Shown in pieces: positions 21,881 through 33,145 of a stretch of 64,000 bases of DNA; the first letter of the stretch is position 1; each line of letters opens with the position of its first letter. This stretch comes from Budorcas taxicolor (Eukaryota; Chordata; Mammalia; Artiodactyla; Bovidae). A model generated the notes under the pieces. That model was not told the DNA's origin. It worked only from the letters and a program-made list of their open reading frames with translations, and did no database searches. The translations under genes were made by a program, and so were the position numbers. The stretch covers positions 124,001 to 188,000 of the forward strand of contig NW_026291779.1 of assembly GCF_023091745.1 (NCBI RefSeq). Reading direction: 5' to 3'.

Positions 21881-22683
21881 TTGAGATGCGACGGGAATTC
21901 CGGAAACTCTTTCCCGACGAAGCAGGGAAAGGATCCTTCATCTCGATCTACGAGGCGGAAACGGGGCTCCTCTGGATGTGGGCGGGACCCACGTGTTTCC
22001 TCTCGAGTGGAGACGGGTATGTCGGGGAACTTCTTGATTTGCACCAAGGTTGTGAAGGACCCTTTCGAAGTTCCAGAGGTGAGGTGTGATCAGCCTCGAG
22101 ACGCCTCAGCGGAAATGGGCCTCATCTCGCCTGGAGGGGAGAACCTCCTGGATTTTCTCGAGTTGCGGCAGGTCTTCTCGAGTTACGACGGGGACCTCAG
22201 GGACCCGCTCTAGTGGCCTCAGTAAAGGCCAGTCCCCATGCGAGTTGCTAGGGGACCTCTCGGGATTCCTCTCCCGTCCATGCCGGGGCCTCAGTCCTTG
22301 TGTGGAGTCTGGGCCGGAACCTGAGGATTCCTCTCCGGTGTTGCCATGGATCTTGGGGTGCTTCTGAGTCTCCCCAGGGGAGTCAGGCCTCGTCTCGAGT
22401 GGGGGCATGCACGTGCGCTTTCCTCCCGAGCTGCAGCAGTAGTGTCACGCTTCCTGTCACGTGGATCAAGGGATCTGTGGCTTTCCCTCGAGGCTTTCCC
22501 TCGAAGCTTTCCCACAGGGCTGTGCCACGTGCCACCTTGGTGTGAGTCGATCCTCGGCGTGAAAGACGAGCCGGTGAAGGGAAAAGAGGTTCCTCTGGAA
22601 TGGACTGAGACATCTGGGGGACTCTTGGAATGGTGGCACGACCCTGGAGTTCCTCTCGCCGTTCCTGTTGAGAGGGCCTCCTC
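21881..22683 (+). repeat. Satellite monomer 28, 803 bp, type Y (b-b'-d)
   Basis: 5' half as unit 21, including the EcoRI site. CTCTAGTGGCC and CTCAGTAAAGG add stops in the + frame. The 13-mers are b, CCCTCGAAGCTTT, d: a third kind of three-copy array. Confidence 0.9.
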
Positions 22684-23486
22684 TTGAGATGCGACGGGAA
22701 CGCCGGGAACTCTTTCCCGACGAAGCAGGGAAAGGATCCCTCATCTCGAGCTACGAGGCGGAAACGGGGCTCCTCTGGATGTGGGCGGGACCCTCGTGAT
22801 TCCTCTCGAGTGGAGACGGCTAGGTCGGGGAACTTCTTGATTTGCACCAAGGGTGTGAAGGACCCTTTCGAAGTTCCAGAGGTGAGGTGTGATCAGCCTC
22901 GAGACGCCTCAGCGGAAATGGGCCTCATCTCGCCTGGAGGGGAGAACCTCCTGGATTTTCTCGAGTTGCGGCAGGTCTTCTCGAGTTACGACGGGGACCT
23001 CAGGGACCCGCTCTGGTGGCCTCAGTAAAGGCCAGTCCCCATGCGAGTTGCTAGGGGACCTCTCGGGATTCCTCTCCCGTCCATGCCGGGGCCTCAGTCC
23101 TTGTGTGGAGTCTGGGCCGGAACCTGAGGATTCCTCTCCAGTGTTGCCATGGATCTTGGGGTGCTTTTGAGTCTCCCCAGGGGAGTCAGGCCTCGTCTCG
23201 AGTGGGGGCATGCACGTGCACTTTCCTCCCGAGCTGCAGCAGTAGTGTCACGCTTCCTGTCACGTGGATCAAGGGATCTGTGGCTTTCCCTCGAGGTTGT
23301 CCCTCGAGGCTTACCCACACGGCTGTGCCACGTGCCACCTTGGTGTGAGTCGATCCTCGGAGTGAAAGACGAGCCGGTGAAGGGAAAAGAGGTTCCTCTG
23401 GAATGGACTGAGACATCTGGGGGACTCTTGGAATGGTGGCACGACCCTGGAGTTCCTCTCGCCGTTCCTGTTGAGAGGGCCTCCTC
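22684..23486 (+). repeat. Satellite monomer 29, 803 bp (a'-b-d)
   Basis: CGGCTAGGTCGG, CTCAGTAAAGG, GTCTGGGCCGG, GTGCTTTTGAG and GTGCACTTTCC. The 13-mers carry CTTACCCACACGG as in units 10 and 11. Confidence 0.9.
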
Positions 23487-24288
23487 TTGAGATGCGACGG
23501 AAACGCCGGGAACTCTTTCCCGACGAAGCAGGTAAAGGATCCCTCATCTCGAGCTACGAGGCGGAAACGGGGCTCCTCTGGATGTGGGCGGGACCCTCGT
23601 GATTCCTCTCGAGGGGAGACGGGTATGTCGGGGAACTTCTTGATTTGCACCAAGGGTGTGAAGGACCCTTTCGAAGTTCCAGATGTGAGGTGTGATCAGC
23701 CTCGAGACGCCTCAGCGGAAATGGGCCTCATCTCGCCTGGAGGGGAGAACCTCCTTGATTTTCTCAAGTTGCGGCAGGTCTTCTCGAGTTACGACGGGGA
23801 CCTCACGGAGCCGCTCTGGTGGCCTTAAGAAAGGCCAGTCCCCGTGCGAGTTGCTAGGGGCCATATCGGGATTCCTCTCCCGTCAATGCCGGGGCCTAAG
23901 ACCTTGTTTGGAGTCGGGGCCAAACCTGAGGATTCCTCTCCAGTGTTGCCATGGTTCTTGGGGTGCTTCTGAGTCTCCCGAGGGGAGTCAGGCCTCGACT
24001 CGAGTGGGGGCATCCACGTGCGCTTCCCTCCCGAGCTGCAGCAGTAGTGTCACGCTTCCTGTCACGTGGATCAAGGGATCTGTGGCTTTCCCTCGAGGCT
24101 TTCCCACGAGGCTTTCCCACAGGGCTGTGCCACGTGCCACCTTGCTGTGAGTTGATCCTCGGCGTCAAAGACGAGCCGGTGAAGGGAAAAGAGGTTCCTC
24201 TGGAATGGACTGAGACATCTGGGGGACTCTTGGAATGGTGGCACGAACCTGGAGTTCCTCTCACCGTTCCTGTTGAGAGGGCCTCCTC
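23487..24288 (+). repeat. Satellite monomer 30, 802 bp, type B (b-c-d, one base lost)
   Basis: CCATATCGGG subtype. Private CTCACGGAGCCG, GGGGCCAAACC and GTGAGTTGATCC. Tail shared with unit 14. Confidence 0.9.
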
Positions 24289-25104
24289 TTGAGGTGCGAC
24301 GGGAACGCCGGGAACTCTTTCCCGACGAAGCAGGGAAAGGATCCCTCATCTCGAGCTACGAGGCGGAAACGGGGCTCCTCTGGATGTGGGCGGGACCCAC
24401 GTGTTTCCTCTCGAGTGGAGACGGGTATGTCGGGGAACTTCTTGATTTGCACCAAGGGTGTGAAGGACCCTTTCGAAGTTACAGAGGTGAGGTGTGATCA
24501 GCCTCGAGACGCCTCAGCGGAAATGGGCCTCATCTTGCCTGGAGGGGAGAACCTCCTGGATTTTCTCGAGTTGCGGCAGGTCTTCTCGAGTTACGACGGG
24601 GACCTCAGGGACCCGCTCTGGTGGCCTCAGGAAAGGCCAGTCCCCATGCGAGTTGCTAGGGGACCTCTCGGGAATCCTCTCCCGTCCATGCCGTTGCCTC
24701 AGTCCTTGTGTGGAGTCGGGGCCGGAACCTGAGGATTCCTCTCCAGTGTTGCCATGGATCTTGGGGTGCTTCTGAGTCTCCCCAGGGGAGTCAGGCCTCG
24801 TCTCGAGTTGGGGCATGCACGTGCGATTTCCTCCCGAGCTGCAGCAGTAGTGTCACGCTTCCTGTCACGTGGATCAAGGGATCTGTGGCTTTCCCTCGAG
24901 GCTGTCCCTCGAGGCTTTCCCACGAGGCTTTCCCACAGGGCTGTGCCACGTGCCACCTTGGTGTGAGTCGATCCTCGGCGTGAAAGACGAGCCGGTGAAG
25001 GGAAAAGAGGTTCCTATGGTATGGACTCAGACATCTGGGGGACTCTTGGAATGGTGGCACGACCCTGGAGTTCCTCTCGCCGTTCCTGTTGAGAGGGCCT
25101 CCTC
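24289..25104 (+). repeat. Satellite monomer 31, 816 bp, type Y 5' part (a-b-c-d)
   Basis: CCCACGTGTTTCC and GTTACAGAGG as unit 15. The 3' half resembles unit 16 (CCGTTGCCTC, CGAGTTGGGGC, GACTCAGAC). Private CATCTTGCC and GTTCCTATGGTATGG. Confidence 0.9.
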
Positions 25105-25920
25105 TTGAGATGCGACGGGAACGCCGGAAACTCTTTCCCGACGAAGCAGGGAAAGGATCCCTCATCTCGAGCTACGAGGCGGAAACGGGGCTCATCTGGA
25201 TGTGGGCGGGACCCTCGTGATTCCGCTCGAGTGGAGACGGGTATGTCGGGGAACTTCTTGATTTGCACCAAGGGTGTGAAGGAGACTTTCGAAGTTCCAG
25301 AGGTGAGGTGTGATCAGCCTCGAGAAGCCTCAGCGGAAATGTGCCTCATCTCGCCTGGAGGGGAGAACCTCCTGGATTTTCTCGAGTTGCGGCAGGTCTT
25401 CTCGAGTTACGACGGGGACCTCAGGGACCCGCTCTGGTGGCCTCAGGAAAGGCCAGTCCCCATGCGAGTTGCAAGGGGACCTCTCCGGATTCCTCTCCCG
25501 TCCATGCCAGGGCCTCAGTCCTTGTGTGGAGTCGGGGCCGGAACCTGAGGATTCCTCTAAAGTGTTGCCATGGATCTTGGGGTGCTTCTGAGTCTCCCCA
25601 GGGGAGTCAGTCCTCGTCTCGAGTGGGGGCATGCACGTGCGCTTTCCTCCCGAGCTGCAGCAGTAGTGTCACGCTTCCTGTCACGTGGATCAAGGGATCT
25701 GTGGCTTTCCCTCGAGGTTGTCCCTCGAGGCTTTCCCACGAGGCTTTCCCACAGGGCTGTGCCACGTGCCACCTTGGTGTGAGTCGATCCTCGGCGAGAA
25801 AGACGAGCCGGTGAAGGGAAAAAAGTTTCCTCTGGAATGGACTGAGACATCTGGGGGACTCATGGAATGGTGGCATGACCCTGGAGTTCCTCTCGCCGTT
25901 CCTGTTGAGAGGGCCTCCTC
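25105..25920 (+). repeat. Satellite monomer 32, 816 bp (a'-b-c-d)
   Basis: GCTCATCTGG, TTCCGCTCGAG and AGGAGACTTTCG as unit 22. AAATGTGCCTC. Tail GGCGAGAAAG, GGAAAAAAGTTTCC and CTCATGGAATGG as units 20 and 27. Confidence 0.9.
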
Positions 25921-26736
25921 TTGAGATGCGACGGGAATGCCGGAAACTCTTTCCCGACGAAGCAGGGAAAGGATCCTTCATCTCGATCTACGAGGCGGAA
26001 ACGGGGCTCCTCTGGATGTGGGCGGGACCCACGTGTTTCCTCTCGAGTGGAGACGGGTATGTCGGGGAACTTCTTGATTTGCACCAAGGTTGTGAAGGAC
26101 CCTTTCGAAGTTCCAGAGGTGAGGTGTGATCAGCCTCGAGACGCCTCAGCGGAAATGGGCCTCATCTCGCCTGGAGGGGAGAACCTCCTGGATTTTCTCG
26201 AGTTGCGGCAGGTCTTCTCGAGTTACGACGGGGACCTCAGCGACCCGCTCTGGTGGCCTCAGGAAAGGCCAGTCCCCATGCGAGTTGCTAGGGGACCTCT
26301 CGGGATTCCTCTCCCGTCCATGCCGGGGCCTCAGTCCTTGTGTGGAGTCGGGGCCGGAACCTGAGGATTCCTCTCCAGTGTTGCCATGGATCTTGGGGTG
26401 CTTCTGAGTCTCCCCAGGGGAGTCAGGCCTCGTCTCGAGTGGGGGCATGCACGTGCGCTTTCCTCCCGAGCTGCAGCAGTAGTGTCACGCTTCCTGTCAC
26501 GTGGATCAAGGGATCTGTGGCTTTCCCTCGAGGCTGTCCCTCGAGGCTTTCCCACGAGGCTTTCCCACAGGGCTGTGCCACGTGCCACCTTGGTGTGAGT
26601 CGATCCTCGGCGTGAAAGACGAGCCAGTGAAGGGAAAAGAGGTTCCTCTGGAATGGACTGAGACATCTGGGGGACCTTTGGAATGGTGGCACGACCCTGG
26701 AGTTCCTCTCGCCGTTCCTGTTGAGAGGGCCTCCTC
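25921..26736 (+). repeat. Satellite monomer 33, 816 bp, type Y 5' part (a-b-c-d)
   Basis: GGGAATGCCGGAAAC, TCCTTCATCTCGATC, CCCACGTGTTTCC and CTCAGCGACCC. The 3' half is consensus with GGGACCTTTGG. Confidence 0.9.
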
Positions 26737-27526
26737 TTGAGATGCGACGGGAACGCCGGGAACTCTTTCCCGACGAAGCAGGGAAAGGATCCCTCATCTC
26801 GAGCTACGAGGCGGAAACGGGGCTCCTCTGGATGTGGGCGGGACCCTCGTGATTCCTCTCGAGTGGAGACGGGTATGTCGGGGAACTTCTTGATTTGCAC
26901 CAAGGGTGTGAAGGACCCTTTCAAAGTTCCAGAGGGGAGGTGTGATCAGCCTCGAGACGCCTCAGCGGAAATGGGCCTCATCTCGCCTGGAGGGGAGAAC
27001 CTCCTGGATTTTCTCGAGTTGCGGCAGGTCTTCTCGAGTTACGACGGGGACCTCAGGGACCCGCTCTGGTGGCCTCAGGAAAGGCCAGTCCCCATGCGAG
27101 TTGCTAGGGGACCTCTCGGGATTCCTCTCCCGTCCATGCCGGGGCCTCAGTCCTTGTGTGGAGTCGGGGCCGGAACCTGAGGATTCCTCTCCAGTGTTGC
27201 CATGGATCTTGGGGTGCTTCTGAGTCTCCCCAGGGGAGTCAGGCCTCGTCTCGAGTGGGGGCATGCACGTGCGCTTTCCTCCCGAGCTGCAGCAGTAGTG
27301 TCACGCTTCCTGTCACGTGGATCAAGGGATCTGTGGCTTTCCCACGAGGCTTTCCCACAGGGCTGTGCCACGTGCCACCTTGGTGTGAGTCGATCCTCGG
27401 CGTGAAAGACGAGCCGGTGAAGGGGAAAGAGGTTCCTCTGGAATGGACTGAGACATCTGGGGGACTCTTGGAATGGTGGCACGACCCTGGAGTTCCTCTC
27501 GCCGTTCCTGTTGAGAGGGCCTCCTC
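26737..27526 (+). repeat. Satellite monomer 34, 790 bp (c-d)
   Basis: Near consensus; TCAAAGTTCC and AAGGGGAAAGAGG variants. Good model for the 790 class. Confidence 0.92.
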
Positions 27527-28328
27527 TTGAGATGCGACGGGAACGCCGGGAACTCTTTCCCGACGAAGCAGGTAAAGGATCCCTCATCTCGAGCTACGAG
27601 GCGGAAACGGGGCTCCTCTGGATGTGGGCGGGACCCTCGTGATTCCTCTCGAGGGGAGACGGGTATGTCGGGGAACTTCTTGATTTGCACCAAGGGTGTG
27701 AAGGACCCTTTCGAAGTTCCAGATGTGAGGTGTGATCAGCCTCGAGACGCCTCAGCGGAAATGGGCCTCATCTCGCCTGGAGGGGAGAACCTCCTGGATT
27801 TTCTCAAGTTGCGGCAGGTCTTCTCGAGTTACGACGGGGACCTCAGGGAGCCGCTCTGGTGGCCTTAAGAAAGGCCAGTCCCCGTGCGAGTTGCTAGGGG
27901 CCATATCGGGATTCCTCTCCCGTCAATGCCGGGGCCTAAGACCTTCTTTGGAGTCGGGGCCGAACCTGAGGATTCCTCTCCAGTGTTGCCATGGTTCTTG
28001 GGGTGCTTCTGAGTCTCCCGAGGGGAGTCAGGCCTCGACTCGAGTGGGGGCATCCACGTGCGCTTCCTTCCCGAGCTGCAGCAGTAGTGTCACGCTTCCT
28101 GTCACGTGGATCAAGGGATCTGTGGCTTTCCCTCGAGGCTTTCCCACGAGGCTTTCCCACAGGGCTGTGCCACGTGCCACCTTGGTGTGAGTAGATCCTC
28201 GGCGTCAAAGACGAGCCGGTGAAGGGAAAAGAGGTTCCTCTGGAATGCACTGAGACATCTGGGGGACTCTTGGAATGGTGGCACGACCCTGGAGTTCCTC
28301 TGGCCGTTCCTGTTGAGAGGGCCTCCTC
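27527..28328 (+). repeat. Satellite monomer 35, 802 bp, type B (b-c-d, one base lost)
   Basis: CCATATCGGG subtype with CTTCTTTGG, GCTTCCTTCCC, GAGTAGATCC, GAATGCACTG and CTCTGGCCG. Repeated almost exactly in unit 41, 4817 bp on. Confidence 0.92.
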
Positions 28329-29144
28329 CTGAGATGCGACGGGAACGCCGGGAACTCTTTCCCGACGAAGCAGGGAAAGGATCCCTCATCTCGAGCTACG
28401 AGGAGGAAACGGGGCTCCTCTGGATGTGGGCGGGACCCTCGTGATTCCTCTCGAGTGGAGACGGGTATGTCGGGGAACTTCTTGATTTGCACCAAGGGTG
28501 TGAAGGACCCTTTCAAAGTTCCAGAGGGGAGGTGTGATCAGCCTCGAGACGCCTCAGCGGAAATGGGCCTCATCTCGCCTGGAGGGGAGAACCTCCTGGA
28601 TTTTCTCGAGTTGCGGCAGGTCTTCTCGAGTTACGACGGGGACCTCAGGGACCCGCTCTGGTGGCCTCAGGAAAGGCCAGTCCACATGCGAGTTGCTAGG
28701 GGACCTCTCGGGATTCCTCTCCCGTCCATGCCGGGGCCTCAGTCCTTGTGTGGAGTCGGGGCCGGAACCTGAGGATTCCTCTCCAGTGTTGCCATGGATC
28801 TTGGGGTGCTTCTGAGTCTCCCCAGGGGAGTCAGGCCTCGTCTCGAGTGGGGGCATGCACGTGCGCTTTCCTCCCGAGCTGCAGCAGTAGTGTCACGCTT
28901 CCTGTCACGTGGATCAAGGGATCTGTGGCTTTCCCTCAAGGCTGTCCCTCGAGGCTTTCCCACGAGGCTTTCCCACAGGGCTGTGCCACGTGCCACCTTG
29001 GTGTGAGTCGATCCTCGGCGTGAAAGACGAGCCGGTGAAGGGAAAAGAGGTTCCTCTGGAATGGACTGAGACATCTGGGGGACTCTTGGAATGGTGGCAC
29101 GACCCTGGAGTTCCTCTCGCCGTTCCTGTTGAGAGGGCCTCCTC
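28329..29144 (+). repeat. Satellite monomer 36, 816 bp (a-b-c-d)
   Basis: Starts CTGAGATGCG; GAGGAGGAAAC; private GTCCACATGCG and CCCTCAAGGCTGT. Counterpart is unit 42. Confidence 0.9.
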
Positions 29145-29960
29145 TTGAGATGCGACGGGAACGCCGGGAACTCTTTCCCGACGAAGCAGGGAAAGGATCC
29201 CTCATCCCGAGCTACGAGGCGGAAACGGGGCTCCTCTGGATGTGGGCGGGACCCTCGTGATTCCTCTCGAGTGGAGACGGGTATGTCGGGGAACTTCTTG
29301 ATTTGCACCAAGGGTGTGATGGACCCTTTCAAAGTTCCAGAGGGGAGGTGTGATCAGCCTCGAGACGCCTCAGCGGAAATGGGCCTCATCTCGCCTGGAG
29401 GGGAGAACCTCCTGGATTTTCTCGAGTTGCGGCAGGTCTTCTCGAGTTACGACGGGGACCTCAGGGACCCGCTCTGGTGGCCTCAGGAAAGGCCAGTCCC
29501 CATGCGAGTTGCTAGGGGACCTCTCGGGATTCCTCTCACGTCCATGCCCGGGCCTCAGTCCTTGTGTGGAGTCGGGGCCGGAACCTGAGGATTCCTCTCC
29601 AGTGTTGCCATGGATCTTGGGGTGCTTCTGAGTCTCCCCAGGGGAGTCAGGCCTCGTCTCGAGTGGGGGCATGCACGTGCGATTTCCTCCCGAGCTGCGG
29701 CAGTAGTGTCACGCTTCCTGTCACGTGGATCAAGGGATCTGTGGCTTTCCCTCGAGGCTGTCCCTCGAGGCTTTCCCACGAGGCTTTCCCACAGGGCTGT
29801 GCCACCTGCCACCTTGGTGTGAGTCGATCCTCGGCGTGAAAGACGAGCCAGTGAAGGGAAAAGAGGTTCCTCTGGAATGGACTGAGACATCTGGGGGACC
29901 TTTGGAATGGTGGCACGACCCTGGAGTTCCTCTCAGCGTTCCTGTTGAGAGGGCCTCCTC
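29145..29960 (+). repeat. Satellite monomer 37, 816 bp (a-b-c-d)
   Basis: GTGATGGACC and CTCACGTCCATGCCC are shared with unit 53. Private CTGCGGCAG, GCCACCTGCC (third CACGTG lost) and CTCAGCGTTCC. It is the extra unit that makes the first 4.8-kb block longer than the second. Confidence 0.9.
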
Positions 29961-30750
29961 TTGAAATGCGACGGGAACGCCGGGAACTCTTTCCCGACGA
30001 AGCAGGGAAAGGATCCCTCATCTCGAGCTACGAGGCGGAAACGGGGCTCCTCTGGATGTGGGCCGGACCCTCGTGATTCCTCTCGAGTGGAGACGGGTAT
30101 GTCGGGGAACTTCTTGATTTGCACCAAGGGTGTGAAGGACCCTTTCAAAGTTCCAGAGGGGAGGTGTGATCAGCCTCGAGACTCCTCAGCGGAAATGGGC
30201 CTCATCTCGCCTGGAGGGGAGAACCTCCTGGATTTTCTCGAGTTGCGGCAGGTCTTCTCGAGTTACGACGGGGACCTCAGGGACCCGCTCTGGTGGCCTC
30301 AGGAAAGGCCAGTCCCCATGCGAGTTGCTAGGGGACCTCTCGGGATTCCTCTCCCGTCCATGCCGGGGCCTCAGTCCTTGTGTGGAGTCGGGGCTGGAAC
30401 CTGAGGATTCCTCTCCAGTGTTGCCATGGATCTTGGGGTGCTTCTGAGTCTCCCCAGGGGAGTCAGGCCTCGTCTCGAGTGGGGGCATGCACGTGCGCTT
30501 TCCTCCCGAGCTGCAGCAGTAGTGTCACGCTTCCTGTCACGTGGATCAAGGGATCTGTGGCTTTCCCACGAGGCTTTCCCACAGGGCTGTGCCACGTGCC
30601 ACCTTGGTGTGAGTCGATCCTCGGCGTGAAAGACGAGCCGGTGAAGGGGAAAGAGGTTCCTCTGGAATGGACTGAGACATCTGGGGGACTCTTGGAATGG
30701 TGGCACGACCCTGGAGTTCCTCTCGCCGTTCCTGTTGAGAGGGCCTCCTC
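29961..30750 (+). repeat. Satellite monomer 38, 790 bp (c-d)
   Basis: TTGAAATGCG and GGGCCGGACCC as unit 43; private GAGACTCCTC and GGGGCTGGAACC. Confidence 0.9.
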
Positions 30751-31540
30751 TTGAGATGCGACGGGAACGCCGGGAACTCTTTCCCGACGAAGCAGGGAAA
30801 GGATCCCTCATCTCGAGCTACGAGGCGGAAACGGGGCTCCTCTGGATGTGGGCGGGACCCTCGTGATTCCTCTCGAGTGGAGACGGGTATGTCGGGGAAC
30901 TTCTTGATTTGCACCAAGGGTGTGAAGGACCCTTTCGAAGTTCCAGAGGTGAGGTGTGATCAGCCTCGAGACGCCTCAGCGGAAATGGGCCTCATCTCGC
31001 CTGGAGGGGAGAACCTCCTGGATTTTCTCGAGTTGCGGCAGGTCTTCTTGAGTTATGACGGGGACCTCAGGGACCCGCTCTGGTGGCCTCAGGAAAGGCC
31101 AGTCCCCATGCGAGTTGCTAGGGGACCTCTCGGGATTCCTCTCCCGTCCATGCCGGGGCCTCAGTCCTTGTGTGGAGTCGGGGCCGGAACCTGAGGATTC
31201 CTCTCCAGTGTTGCCATGGATCTTGGGGTGCTTCTGAGTCTCCCCAGGGGAGTCAGGCCTCGTCTCGAGTGGGGGCATGCACGTGCGCTTTCCTCCCGAG
31301 CTGCAGCTGTAGTGTCACGCTTCCTGTCACGTGGATCAAGGGATCTGTGGCTTTCCCACGAGGCTTTCCCACAGGGCTGTGCCACGTGCCACCTTGGTGT
31401 GAGTCGATCCTCGGCGTGAAAGACGAGCCGGTGAAGGGAAAAGAGGTTCCTCTGGAATGGACTGAGACATCTGGGGGACTCTTGGAATGGTGGCACGTCC
31501 CTGGAGTTCCTCTCGCCGTTCCTGTTGAGAGGGCCTCCTC
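30751..31540 (+). repeat. Satellite monomer 39, 790 bp (c-d)
   Basis: CTTCTTGAGTTATGACG, CTGCAGCTGTAG and GCACGTCCCTGG. Very like units 40 (5' two thirds) and 44. Confidence 0.92.
31355..31380 (+). repeat. 13-bp minisatellite, two-copy form c-d
   Basis: Only CCCACGAGGCTTT and CCCACAGGGCTGT remain, giving a 790-bp monomer. The form is shared by all 22 units of the 790 class. Confidence 0.92.
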
Positions 31541-32343
31541 TTGAGGTGCGACGGGAACGCCGGGAACTCTTTCCCGACGAAGCAGGGAAAGGATCCCTCA
31601 TCTCGAGCTACGAGGCGGAAACGGGGCTCCTCTGGATGTGGGCGGGACCCTCGTGATTCCTCTCGAGTGGAGACGGGTATGTCGGGGAACTTCTTGATTT
31701 GCACCAAGGGTGTGAAGGACCCTTTCGAAGTTCCAGAGGTGAGGTGTGATCAGCCTCGAGACGCCTCAGCGGAAATGGGCCTCATCTCGCCTGGAGGGGA
31801 GAACCTCCTGGATTTTCTCGAGTTGCGGCAGGTCTTCTTGAGTTATGACGGGGACCTCAGGGACCCGCTCTGGTGGCCTCAGGAAAGGCCAGTCCCCATG
31901 CGAGTTGCTAGGGGACCTCTCGGGATTCCTCTCCCGTCCATGCCGGGGCCTCAGTCCTTGTGTGGAGTCGGGGCCGGAACCTGAGGATTCCTCTCCAGTG
32001 TTGCCATGGATCTTGGGGTGCTTCTGAGTCTCCCCAGGGGAGTCAGGCCTCGTCTCGAGTGGGGGCATGCACGTGCGCTTTCCTCCCGAGCTGCAGCTGT
32101 AGTGTCACGCTTCCTGTCATGTGGATCAAGGGATCTGTGTCTTTCCCTCGAGGCTTTCCCACGAGGCTTTCCCACAGGGCTGTGCCACGTGCCACCTTGG
32201 TGTGAGTCGATCCTCGGCGTGAAAGACGAGCCGGTGAAGGGAAAAAAGGTTCCTCTGGAATGGACTGAGACATCTGGGGGACTCTTGGAATGGTGGCATG
32301 ACCCTGGAGTTCCTCTCGCCGTTCCTGTTGAGAGGGCCTCCTC
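31541..32343 (+). repeat. Satellite monomer 40, 803 bp (b-c-d)
   Basis: 5' part repeats unit 39 (CTTCTTGAGTTATGACG, CTGCAGCTGTAG). From TCATGTGG on it takes a type B-like tail (CTGTGTCTTTCC, GGAAAAAAGG, GCATGACCC), so it is another chimera. Confidence 0.9.
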
Positions 32344-33145
32344 TTGAGATGCGACGGAAACGCCGGGAACTCTTTCCCGACGAAGCAGGTAAAGGATCCC
32401 TCATCTCGAGCTACGAGGCGGAAACGGGGCTCCTCTGGATGTGGGCGGGACCCTCGTGATTCCTCTCGAGGGGAGACGGGTATGTCGGGGAACTTCTTGA
32501 TTTGCACCAAGGGTGTGAAGGACCCTTTCGAAGTTCCAGATGTGAGGTGTGATCAACCTCGAGACGCCTCAGCGGAAATGGGCCTCATCTCGCCTGGAGG
32601 GGAGAACCTCCTGGATTTTCTCAAGTTGCGGCAGGTCTTCTCGAGTTACGACGGGGACCTCAGGGAGCCGCTCTGGTGGCCTTAAGAAAGGCCAGTCCCC
32701 GTGCGAGTTGCTAGGGGCCATATCGGGATTCCTCTCCCGTCAATGCCGGGGCCTAAGACCTTCTTTGGAGTCGGGGCCGAACCTGAGGATTCCTCTCCAG
32801 TGTTGCCATGGTTCTTGGGGTGCTTCTGAGTCTCCCGAGGGGAGTCAGGCCTCGACTCGAGTGGGGGCATCCACGTGCGCTTCCTTCCCGAGCTGCAGCA
32901 GTAGTGTCACGCTTCCTGTCACGTGGATCAAGGGATCTGTGGCTTTCCCTCGAGGCTTTCCCACGAGGCTTTCCCACAGGGCTGTGCCACGTGCCACCTT
33001 GGTGTGAGTAGATCCTCGGCGTCAAAGACGAGCCGGTGAAGGGAAAAGAGGTTCCTCTGGAATGCACTGAGACATCTGGGGGACTCTTGGAATGGTGGCA
33101 CGACCCTGGAGTTCCTCTGGCCGTTCCTGTTGAGAGGGCCTCCTC
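32344..33145 (+). repeat. Satellite monomer 41, 802 bp, type B (b-c-d, one base lost)
   Basis: Near-exact repeat of unit 35; private GTGATCAACCTCG and CGGAAACGCC. Last full type B monomer in the window. Confidence 0.92.

Larger units (their letters stand above)
12974..22200 (+). repeat. Seven-monomer higher-order repeat, 5670-bp period
   Basis: Units 17-21 match units 24-28 at a constant 5670-bp offset (12974/18644, 13790/19460, 14606/20276, 15409/21079, 16211/21881). Shared rare marks include TCTAAAGTG, CCCGCGTGATT, CATGCTGGGG and the EcoRI site GGGAATTCCGG. Units 22-23 complete copy 1 and carry an internal 1617-bp duplication. The match fades in unit 28 near CTCTAGTGGCC. Confidence 0.85.
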
